Shown here piece after piece: positions 8,290 through 15,731 of a stretch of DNA of 64,000 nt. The notes under the pieces are model-generated. The model was not told the origin of the DNA. It saw only the letters and a list, made by a program, of their open reading frames with translations, and did no database searches. Both the position numbers and the translations under genes were made by a program. Every line of letters starts with the position of its first letter. The first letter of the stretch is position 1. Source of the stretch: JBPCMN01 sp013695115. GTDB taxonomy: Bacteria > Actinomycetota > Acidimicrobiia > IMCC26256 > JACDBD01. The stretch is from positions 6,685-70,684 of the forward strand of contig JBPCMN010000034.1 in NCBI GenBank assembly GCA_051002235.1. The letters are read 5' to 3'.

Positions 8290-8852
8290 CGGTGCCCGGC
8301 CGGGTCCATGGGCATGTCACACAGCGGGCACGGAGGTCGGCCGGCGGCGACCGCGGCCGCGCCGCGCGCCGCCATCGCCCGCACCTGTGAGCGGGTGGCG
8401 TAGATGCGGGCGACGTAACCCGCTTCCTCCATCTCCATGGGCTCGCTCACTTCGGGCGGGGTTACCCCGCCCGCGGACGCTCGCTCCCCGGCGGGCAGCT
8501 CGCCCTCGTCCTCCTCTTCTTCCCCGCTGGGGCGCTCGCGCAGCTCGATCAGCACGCGCTCGCGCTCGGGGTCAAAACCCAAGCCGATCAGCCGCGCCCG
8601 GAAGAGCGGGACGGTGGGCTCCCGCAGATCCTGCTTCGGCGCCTCGTCGTCGTCCTCGGGGAAGTCGTCGGCGATGCGATCGAGGAAGGTGATGGCCTCG
8701 GCGGCGAGCAGCGCCACCTGCTCCTTCTCGACCAGCACCGTGAGCTGGGTCGACTCGGTGCGGGCCTGGATGAAGAACTCACGCTCGCCCGGCTCGCCTA
8801 CCGCGCCGGCGGCAAGCGCGTCGATCTCCTCGAACTCGATGTCATCAGCCAT
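8271..8852 (-). CDS. DUF3090 family protein carrying a palindromic insert
   Basis: A 193-residue protein starting at ATG 8852. The N-terminal half has PGEREFFIQAR and LVEKEQVALLAAEAI. The C-terminus has AAGRPPCPLC and PAGHRCPR, a Cys-rich finger-like end typical of DUF3090. The family is found almost only in actinobacteria and its function is unknown. Between the two conserved halves lies an acidic linker (GEEEEDEGEL) followed by a segment encoded by a perfect 9-bp palindrome with its flanks (8435-8488). I read this as a repeat element inserted in frame. An upstream in-frame start at 8912 would overlap the preceding gene and is less likely. Confidence 0.85.
   Translation of the reverse strand: MADDIEFEEIDALAAGAVGEPGEREFFIQARTESTQLTVLVEKEQVALLAAEAITFLDRIADDFPEDDDEAPKQDLREPTVPLFRARLIGLGFDPERERVLIELRERPSGEEEEDEGELPAGERASAGGVTPPEVSEPMEMEEAGYVARIYATRSQVRAMAARGAAAVAAGRPPCPLCDMPMDPAGHRCPRWN
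8435..8488 (-). repeat. class 1 palindromic element inside the DUF3090 gene (copy C)
   Basis: The arms CGGGCGGGG (8453-8461) and CCCCGCCCG (8465-8473) surround a 3-nt loop and form a perfect 9-bp stem. Read on the minus strand, the element begins GGGGAGCGAGCG and ends AGCGAGCCCATGG. The ending closely matches copy D inside the cupin gene (AGCGAAGCCATGG) and copy B before pheA. It is translated in frame as part of the linker. Confidence 0.7.
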
Positions 8853-8915
8853 CCCTATTGCTCCGTTCGCCCGGGGACGGGGTACCCTGCCCCGACCCTT
8901 CGGGTCACTCACTCC
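8850..8915 (-). repeat. class 1 palindromic element between phosphatase and DUF3090 genes (copy G)
   Basis: Read on the minus strand it begins GGAGTGAGTGACCCGAAGGG, passes through an imperfect GC hairpin centred on GGTACC (8873-8893), and ends GGAGCAATAGGGATG, where the ATG is the DUF3090 start. Order and flanks match the other class 1 copies. The left arm has two internal mismatches. Confidence 0.55.
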
Positions 8916-9588
8916 GCTGCAACTCGTCGAGGTCTCCGGTGTCGTTGCACTTCACCAGAGCGGCGCCGTACGGCGACAGGTCGAAGATGGTCACCGACGC
9001 CGGTGAGACGACCAGCCGCTGGAACAAGTCGAGGTGGAGGCCGGTGAAGTGGGCGATGGCGGCCTTGATGGGATCCGCGTGCGAGACGACCACGACGATC
9101 TCGCCGGCATGGTCGGCGACCACCGCCTCGAGCGCGGTCACCATGCGCCCCTGCATCTCGGCCAGCGACTCGCCTCCCGGGAAGCGGGCCCGGGAAGGCG
9201 CCCGCTGCACCGTCTTCCAGAGCTCAGTCTTGGCCAGGTCGGCGAGCTTGCCGCCCGTCCACTCGCCGTAGTCGGCCTCGATCACGCCCGGCAACTCGCT
9301 GACGTCGACGCCGTGGTGGGTCGCGATCGCCTCGGCCGTCTGGGCGGTGCGCTCGATCGGGCTGGCGTACACCGCCGCGACCGGGATCTCGGCCAGTCGC
9401 TCGCCCAGCGCCTTGGCCTGGCGGCGCCCGTCGTCGGACAGGTCGACGCCGGGAGCGCGGCCGGTCAGCATCGGGCCGGTCTGCTCCGTCACCGCGTGGC
9501 GCACCAGCACCAGCTTGGTCGCGGAGGGCCGCTTCGCCTTCGTCTTGGCCTTCTTCGTGACCTTCCTCGGGACCTTTTTCGTGACCAC
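8905..9588 (-). CDS. histidine phosphatase, MSMEG_4193 type
   Basis: A 227-residue protein. LVLVRHAVTEQT carries the phosphohistidine RHA motif, ASPIERTAQTAEAI follows, and VVVSHADPIKAAI holds the second catalytic His. The sequence and neighbourhood fit the phosphomutase-like family MSMEG_4193 (TIGR03848). The first 25 residues are unusually Lys-rich (KKVPRKVTKKAKTKAKRP), which could be a nucleic-acid- or membrane-binding tail, or could mean that the true start is internal. It is the first gene of the three-gene actinobacterial module that runs down to 7564. Confidence 0.85.
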   Translation of the reverse strand: MVTKKVPRKVTKKAKTKAKRPSATKLVLVRHAVTEQTGPMLTGRAPGVDLSDDGRRQAKALGERLAEIPVAAVYASPIERTAQTAEAIATHHGVDVSELPGVIEADYGEWTGGKLADLAKTELWKTVQRAPSRARFPGGESLAEMQGRMVTALEAVVADHAGEIVVVVSHADPIKAAIAHFTGLHLDLFQRLVVSPASVTIFDLSPYGAALVKCNDTGDLDELQRSE

Positions 9589-9634
9589 AGCATTGATCGT
9601 ACCGGGGGGCGATCGGGCGCCTTCCCGCGGGACC

Positions 9635-9640
9635 TACATT
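9635..9640 (+). promoter_or_regulatory. -10 element of a leaderless promoter for the DUF3151 gene
   Basis: TACATT is followed by exactly 6 nt and then GTG 9647, with no ribosome binding site between. This spacing supports GTG 9647 as the start codon. Confidence 0.45.
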
Positions 9641-9646
9641 CATGCC

Positions 9647-10087
9647 GTGACCGAGCAGCACCCGGTGAGCCTGACCGGCGGCGTTCCCGAGACCGTGCTC
9701 GAACCCGAGCCCGCGGACGCGCTGGTGGCGCTCGACTCCGCCCTCGCCGAACTGGTCGACGCTCGCCGGGCCGCGGTCGCGACCGTCGTGGCCCGCTGGC
9801 CCCGCTTCCTCGACGGTTGGGCCCGCCTCGGTGAGCTCGCCCGTGACGACGTGGAGGCGTACGCGTGCTTCCGTGTCGGCTACCACCGCGGCCTCGACCG
9901 GCTGCGTCAGTCGGGCTGGCGTGGCTCGGGGTACGTCCGCTGGGCCCACGAGACGAACCGGGGGTTCCTGCGCGCGCTCGACGGCCTGCGGACGAGTGCG
10001 GCCGCGATCGGCGAGGCCGACGAGGAGCAACGCTGCGCCGAGTTCCTGCACCAGCTCGAGCCCGACTGGGAGCGCCGCGACCGGTAG
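9647..10087 (+). CDS. DUF3151 family protein
   Basis: A 146-residue soluble protein. DVEAYACFRVGYHRGLDRLR, SGWRGSG, ETNRGFLRALDGL and EADEEQRCAEFLHQL are the recognisable blocks of DUF3151, a small actinobacterial family of unknown function. GTG 9647 was chosen from the -10/start spacing, as the frame has no earlier plausible start. It is transcribed divergently from the phosphatase gene, 58 bp away, and lies 30 bp before the GDP-mannose dehydratase gene. Confidence 0.8.
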   Translation: MTEQHPVSLTGGVPETVLEPEPADALVALDSALAELVDARRAAVATVVARWPRFLDGWARLGELARDDVEAYACFRVGYHRGLDRLRQSGWRGSGYVRWAHETNRGFLRALDGLRTSAAAIGEADEEQRCAEFLHQLEPDWERRDR

Positions 10088-10117
10088 CGTGGGCGCGATC
10101 ACCGGAGGGAGAGCCGT

Positions 10118-11109
<992 letters not shown>

Positions 11110-11113
<4 letters not shown>

Positions 11114-12474
11114 GCGCCCACGACGTCGGTGAGCTTGCGGGCCGCGGTCAGCACCGGGTCCCACAGCGGTGAGAACGGCGGCGCGTAGCCGACGTCCAGG
11201 CCGATCAGCTCCTCGGCGGTCATCCCGTTCCAAATTGCGGCGGCAAGGACGTCGATGCGCTTGGCCGCGCCCTCCTTGCCCACGATCTGACCACCGAGCA
11301 GCTGTCCGGTGCCGAGCTCCGCGACCACCTTGACCTTGATCTGCTCGGCTCCGGGGAAGTAGCCCGCGCGGGTCGTCGCCTCGATCGTGGCCGCGACGGA
11401 GTCGATCCCGGCCTCCGCCGTCTCGCGTTCGGTGAGCCCGGTGCGGGCGACCTCGTGCGCGCACACCTTCGTCACCGCCGTCCCGATCACGCCCGGGAAC
11501 GTCGCCTCGCCGTCGGTGACATTGACGCCGACCACGCGGCCCTGCTTGTTGGCGTGGGTGCCCAGCGCGATCGCCACCGGCCGGTGCGAGATGCGGTGCC
11601 ACGTCTCGACGCAGTCGCCCGCGGCCCAGACCCCGTCGGTGGTGGTCTCCATCCGCTCGTCAGTCATGATCCCGCCGGTCTCGCCGACACCCAGGCCGGC
11701 CTCGATGGCGAGCGCGCTGTTGGGCGCCACGCCCAACCCGAGGACGACGAGATCGCACGGCAGCGTCCGCTGCTCGGTGACCACCGCACGCACCCGCCCG
11801 TCCGAGGCTTCGAAGGCGGTCGCCCGCTCTCCGAGGTACAGCTTCACGCCGACACCACCAAGCGCGTCGGCCACTAGCGCGCCCATGTCGGGGTCGAGCG
11901 TGTACATCGGCTGCTCGTGCGCCTCGACCAGCGCGACCTCGAGGCCTCGCCGCGTCATCGCCTCGGCCATCTCGAGCCCGACATAGCCACTACCGATCAC
12001 GACCGCGCGCGCCGGCTTGTCCTGGTCGACGGCGCGGCGCACCGTGATGCCGTCGGCCAACGTCTGCACGCCGAAGACGCCGTCGGCATCGATCCCGTCG
12101 AGCTGGGGGCGCACCGGCACCGCGCCGGTGCCGAGCACCAGCTGGTCGAAGCCGTGGTCGGCCTCGTCGCCGCCGTCCAGGTCACGCACGTGCACGACCC
12201 GGCGGCCGAGGTCAACGCCGACGACCTCGTGCCGGGTGCGGACGTCGATGCCGCGCTGGCGGTGCTCCTCGGGCGAGCGCGCCACCAGATCGCCGTACTC
12301 GTGCACGACGTCGCCGACGAGGTACGGGATGCCGCAGGCGGAGTACGACGTGAACTCGCCCCGCTCGAACGCCACGATCTCGAGCTCGCCCGTATCGGGG
12401 ACGCGCCGTCGCGCCTGCGACGCCGCGGTCATGCCGCCGGCGTCACCGCCGACGACGACGAGCCGGTCGGTCAC
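11110..12474 (-). CDS. CoA-disulfide reductase-like FAD/NAD(P)H oxidoreductase
   Basis: A 454-residue flavoprotein. GGDAGGMTAASQARR is the FAD-binding Rossmann motif. SYSACGIPYLVG carries the single active-site Cys (about residue 47) of the CoA-disulfide reductase / NADH oxidase / persulfide reductase group. VIGSGYVGLEMAEA is the NAD(P)H site and VWAAGDC the second FAD site. The C-terminal dimerisation domain is complete. Substrate choice between CoA disulfide, persulfide and oxygen cannot be decided by eye. It is translationally coupled (GTGA) to the nitronate monooxygenase upstream. Its stop overlaps the end of the convergent gmd gene by 4 bp. Confidence 0.85.
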
Positions 12475-13457
12475 GCGCCGGCGGCCGCCCGGAAGCCCGC
12501 CATGCCCTCGAGCGCGGCCTCGGCCTCGGCCACGAACCGCCGCACCAGCTCGCCCGCGGGTACCAGCTCGTCGATCGCGCCGGTGCCCTGGCCCGCGGGG
12601 TAGCACTCGCGGTCGGGATCGACGCCGGCGGCGGCGTCGCCACCCGAGAGGTGGAGCGTGCCCTCCTCGAGGGCCGCGAACATCTGGTCGGGGAACGGCT
12701 TGAGGTTCTCGGGGTGGTCCTCGTAATACTGGGTGGTCTTGTTGCGCACCGCCCGCAGGGTCTTGCCGGTGAAGGCCCGGCTGACGACGGTGCCATCCTC
12801 GGCGGTACGCACGAGCGCGTCCTTGTAGCCGGGCGTCGCTCGCGCCTCGGGAGTGGCGATGAACCGGGTGCCGATCCACACGCCGTCGGCGCCGAGCGCA
12901 AGCGAGGCGGCGAGGCCGCGGCCGTCGAAGATGCCGCCCGCCGCGACTACCGGGACGCGGTCGCCGACCGCGTCGACCATCTGGGGGACGAGCGGCATGG
13001 TCGCGACCGTGCCGGTGTGGCCGCCGGCCTCGGTGCCCTGGGCGACGACGAGATCGCAGCCGGCCTCGACCGCGGCCACCGCATGCCGCACCTTGCCGCA
13101 CATGTTGGCGACGAGGACGTTGTTGTCGTGGCAGAGCTTCACCGCGTCGCGGGGCACGCCCAGCCCGGCCACGAAGACCTGCGCCCCTTCCCGGATGACG
13201 TGCTCGACGTTGGCCATCATCTGCTCGGGGAGCGCGGTGAGGAGGTCGACGCCGAACGGCTTGTCGGTCTGGCGCTTGACGGCGCGGATCTCCTCGATCA
13301 TCTCGTCCTGCGCCATCGCCGACGCGCCGAGGCAGCCGAAGCCGCCGGCCTCGGAGACCGCCGCGACCAACTGGTTGTAGGAGACGCCGCCCATGCCGGC
13401 GAGCATCACCGGGTGCTCGATCTGGAGGACTTCAGTGAGTCGGGTGCGCAAGGTCAC
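12471..13457 (-). CDS. nitronate monooxygenase family flavoenzyme
   Basis: A 328-residue TIM-barrel protein. HPVMLAGMGGVSYNQLVAAV at the N-terminus, QGTEAGGHTG (about residues 176-185) and AAGGIFDGRGLAASLALGADG with GTRF are the FMN- and phosphate-binding blocks of the 2-nitropropane dioxygenase/NMO family. Members oxidise nitronates, detoxifying propionate-3-nitronate-like compounds, but many homologues have other or unknown roles. A TAGCTT -10 hexamer sits 6 nt before the GTG start, suggesting a leaderless message. It is the first gene of a two-gene operon with the CoA-disulfide reductase-like enzyme. Confidence 0.85.
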   Translation of the reverse strand: MTLRTRLTEVLQIEHPVMLAGMGGVSYNQLVAAVSEAGGFGCLGASAMAQDEMIEEIRAVKRQTDKPFGVDLLTALPEQMMANVEHVIREGAQVFVAGLGVPRDAVKLCHDNNVLVANMCGKVRHAVAAVEAGCDLVVAQGTEAGGHTGTVATMPLVPQMVDAVGDRVPVVAAGGIFDGRGLAASLALGADGVWIGTRFIATPEARATPGYKDALVRTAEDGTVVSRAFTGKTLRAVRNKTTQYYEDHPENLKPFPDQMFAALEEGTLHLSGGDAAAGVDPDRECYPAGQGTGAIDELVPAGELVRRFVAEAEAALEGMAGFRAAAGA

Positions 13458-13463
13458 GGGGTG

Positions 13464-13469
13464 AAGCTA
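13464..13469 (-). promoter_or_regulatory. -10 element, nitronate monooxygenase operon
   Basis: On the minus strand TAGCTT is followed by CACCCC and then GTG 13457. The 6-nt spacing matches other leaderless starts in the window. Confidence 0.4.
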
Positions 13470-13480
13470 CTCCGGGGCGG

Positions 13481-13486
13481 TACCCT
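13481..13486 (+). promoter_or_regulatory. -10 element of leaderless purE promoter
   Basis: TACCCT is followed by CGGTTC and then GTG 13493. It is back-to-back with the -10 of the nitronate monooxygenase operon, so the 35-bp gap holds two divergent promoters. Confidence 0.45.
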
Positions 13487-13492
13487 CGGTTC

Positions 13493-13984
13493 GTGGAGAC
13501 TCCCCTCGTCGGCGTGATCATGGGCAGCGACTCCGACCTGACGGTCATGAAGCCCGCGGTCGACGTGCTGGTCGAGTTCGAGGTAGCCCACGAGGTGCGG
13601 GTGGTGTCCGCGCACCGCACGCCCGAGGCGATGACCGAGTACGCCAAGAGCGCCGCGGGGCGCGGGCTCGAGGTCATCATCGCGGGGGCGGGCGGCGCGG
13701 CTCATCTGCCCGGGATGGTGGCGGCGCTGACGCCGTTGCCGGTGATCGGTGTGCCGGTGCCGCAGGAGCACCACAACGGGCTCGACTCGCTGCTGTCGAT
13801 CGTCGAGATGCCCGAGGGCGTGCCGGTGGCGACGGTCGGGGTCGGGAAGGCGCGCAACGCCGGGCTCCTGGCCGTCCGGATCCTCGACGATCCCCAGCTG
13901 CGCGCTCGTATGGAGCGCTTCCAGGAGGGGCTGGCCGAGTCCGTGGCCGAGAAGGACGAGAGCGTCCGCAAGCAGTTCGAGTAA
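13493..13984 (+). CDS. purE: N5-carboxyaminoimidazole ribonucleotide mutase
   Basis: A 163-residue protein that matches PurE end to end: GVIMGSDSDLTVM at the N-terminus, VVSAHRTPEAM with the conserved SAHRTP, AGAGGAAHLPGM, GLDSLLSIVEMP and VGKARNAGLLA. The enzyme moves the carboxylate of N5-CAIR to give CAIR in de novo purine synthesis. The partner PurK is not next to it here. The start is GTG 13493 and appears leaderless. Confidence 0.95.
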   Translation: METPLVGVIMGSDSDLTVMKPAVDVLVEFEVAHEVRVVSAHRTPEAMTEYAKSAAGRGLEVIIAGAGGAAHLPGMVAALTPLPVIGVPVPQEHHNGLDSLLSIVEMPEGVPVATVGVGKARNAGLLAVRILDDPQLRARMERFQEGLAESVAEKDESVRKQFE

Positions 13985-14043
13985 CGCGAGCCCATCCGAG
14001 GCCGGCTGTTCAGGGTGCGCGCTGCTCAGTCGCTCGGCTGTAT

Positions 14044-14062
14044 CGCAGGTTGAACACCTGCG
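14044..14062. terminator. hairpin between convergent genes
   Basis: CGCAGGT and ACCTGCG form a perfect 7-bp stem around TGAAC. It lies just past the purE stop and before the stop of the convergent membrane-protein gene. A bidirectional terminator is likely, though there is no clear T-run. Confidence 0.4.
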
Positions 14063-14065
14063 GTA

Positions 14066-14413
14066 CTACAAGTACCAACCGCTCACGACCACCGCGACTC
14101 CGGGCAGACCAATCAGACTCAGCAGCAAGACCAACCCCAAGGCTCCTGCAAAGACGCCGTAATACGCGGCGCGATCCGCTGGTCGAACCCGGACTCCCAG
14201 GAAAATCGTCGCCACGACACCGACGGCGATGAGCAGAACGACGATACCGAAGAGCGGCTCACCATCCGCAACGAACGCAGCCCCCACAGGGACCATCAAT
14301 AGCGCCGAGGCAATCGCGAGAACGCCGGCAACGTTGAGGACTGCTCGCTGCGTACGCTCCGACATCGGGATGAGTGGTGGGCGATCCACTGACTCGTGCA
14401 GTCGTTTGAACAT
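14066..14413 (-). CDS. small three-helix membrane protein
   Basis: A 115-residue protein from ATG 14413, with ATG 14365 as an alternative. Three hydrophobic segments lie at about residues 25-48, 55-76 and 85-112, and the N-terminus is charged. No domain is recognised. It is divergent from the SOS-type promoter of the HNH endonuclease, 77 bp away. The coding pattern (GC at third positions, no internal stops) supports a real gene, but function is unknown. Confidence 0.55.
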   Translation of the reverse strand: MFKRLHESVDRPPLIPMSERTQRAVLNVAGVLAIASALLMVPVGAAFVADGEPLFGIVVLLIAVGVVATIFLGVRVRPADRAAYYGVFAGALGLVLLLSLIGLPGVAVVVSGWYL

Positions 14414-14489
14414 CACCGACACCCGACGTTTGATCTCGACAGCGCACCAGAGACTGCCACCGGCCCCAACGATCCGACCACTGGGGCCC

Positions 14490-14518
14490 TTGACAGACGA
14501 ACACCTGTTCGCTATGCT
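14490..14518 (+). promoter_or_regulatory. sigma-70-type promoter of the HNH endonuclease
   Basis: A consensus TTGACA (14490-14495) and TATGCT (14513-14518) are separated by exactly 17 bp. This is the best -35/-10 match in the window. The coding start with a strong ribosome site is 57 bp downstream of the -10. Confidence 0.75.
14498..14511 (+). promoter_or_regulatory. LexA-type SOS box in the promoter spacer
   Basis: CGAACACCTGTTCG is a palindrome with both GAAC and GTTC half-sites and 4 nt between them. This is the form of the Gram-positive/mycobacterial LexA box. It fills the spacer between the -35 and -10 of the same promoter, an ideal position for repression. Only the third inner base departs from the CGAAC-RNRY-GTTCG consensus. 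Confidence 0.7.
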
Positions 14519-14574
14519 CTCAATACTCCCCTCGAATGCTTCCCCCGTCCGTGTCGTTTCCCGGAGGGGGAAGC

Positions 14575-15714
14575 GTGTTCGCGTTAGCCACCCGCGCCGC
14601 GCAGGCGCTCGAGAAGATGTCGTGCGAGCTGGAGCCCGAGCTCCTGGACGGTCGCGACGCGGCGCGCTTGCTCGAGATGGTGGCGCGCTGGGAGAAGGTG
14701 TGTGCCTCGCTCCGGGCGCGCCTGGCGCGCCGCGTCGATGAGACCAAGGTGTGGCGCGACGGCGGACATCGCAGCGCGGCCCACTTCGTGGCCGAGACGG
14801 CTGGCACCACCGTCGGCGCGGCGGCCCGCGCGCTCGAGACGGCCCGCGCCCTCGAGGAGCTGCCCGAGACCGCGGAAGCGTTCCGAGCGGGTGAGTTGTC
14901 GGAGACGCAGGCAGCGGAGATCGCGTCGGCAGCGAGCGAAGATCCGGGTGCCGAGACTGCCCTCCTGGAAACGGCGGCCGCGACAAGCGTGAAGGGCCTG
15001 CGCGATCGGTGCCGGCAGGTGCGCGCCGGCGCCCAGCCGGATGATGAGGCATGGGCCCGGCACCTGCACGTGAGCCGGCGCGCCAACCGCTGGCGCGACA
15101 ACGACGGCGCCTGGCGCGCCGACATCCGCCTCAGTCCCGATGCCGGCGCCCGGGTCGACTCGGCGTGGGACGCCCACCTCGACCGGATCTTCGCCGAGGC
15201 CCGCCGGGCCGGACACAGGGAACCCCGTCACGCCTACGAGGCCGATGCCTTCGTCGCCTCCGTCACCGAAGGGCCATGCAAGCCCATCGAAGCTCGACTC
15301 GAGGTCACCGCCGCCGCTCTACCCCGCGGCCACACTGAACCGGGCGAACGCTGCGAGATCGCCGGCAGCCCGATCCCTGTCACCACCGCTCGCGCCCTGC
15401 TCGCCGACTCCCGCGTCACGGTGCTCGCTCGTGACGGCAACGACGTCACCGAGATCTCCGAGCCCACCCGCACCATCCCGGCGAGGCTGCGCCGCCAACT
15501 CGAAGCCCGCTACCCGACCTGTGGCGTCAAGACCTGCGCCAACGACCGTTTCCTCGAGGTCGACCACGTCGTGCCGGTCGCCGAAGGTGGGCGCAGCAAC
15601 GCCTGGCGGATCTGCCCCCACCACCACCACTTGAAGACCTACTTCGGGTGGAAGGTGGTCGGCACCACGCATGACTGGGACCTCGTCCCACCCGACGATC
15701 CCGATCCACCGTGA
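14575..15714 (+). CDS. DUF222/HNH endonuclease (13E12-type)
   Basis: A 379-residue protein. The start GTG 14575 is preceded by a strong GGAGGGGG ribosome site. Residues to about 270 form the alpha-helical DUF222 region (WEKVCASLRARLARRVDETK, ETQAAEIASAASE). The C-terminus is an HNH nuclease with TCGVKTCAND, FLEVDHVVPVAEGG and CPHHHHLKT: paired Cys plus the catalytic His of the DHV motif. Such proteins are abundant in actinobacteria, including the M. tuberculosis 13E12 repeat family, some of which are DNA-damage inducible. The LexA box here fits that. The biological role (repair, mobile intron-like or defence) is unresolved. Confidence 0.85.
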   Translation: MFALATRAAQALEKMSCELEPELLDGRDAARLLEMVARWEKVCASLRARLARRVDETKVWRDGGHRSAAHFVAETAGTTVGAAARALETARALEELPETAEAFRAGELSETQAAEIASAASEDPGAETALLETAAATSVKGLRDRCRQVRAGAQPDDEAWARHLHVSRRANRWRDNDGAWRADIRLSPDAGARVDSAWDAHLDRIFAEARRAGHREPRHAYEADAFVASVTEGPCKPIEARLEVTAAALPRGHTEPGERCEIAGSPIPVTTARALLADSRVTVLARDGNDVTEISEPTRTIPARLRRQLEARYPTCGVKTCANDRFLEVDHVVPVAEGGRSNAWRICPHHHHLKTYFGWKVVGTTHDWDLVPPDDPDPP

Positions 15715-15731
15715 TCCTGCGCCCGGGCCTG

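Noticed and set aside
14575..15714. HNH gene as part of a restriction or phage-defence island
   Set aside because: No methyltransferase, helicase or other defence gene is adjacent and the flanks are ordinary housekeeping genes. The SOS promoter supports a damage-response role instead.
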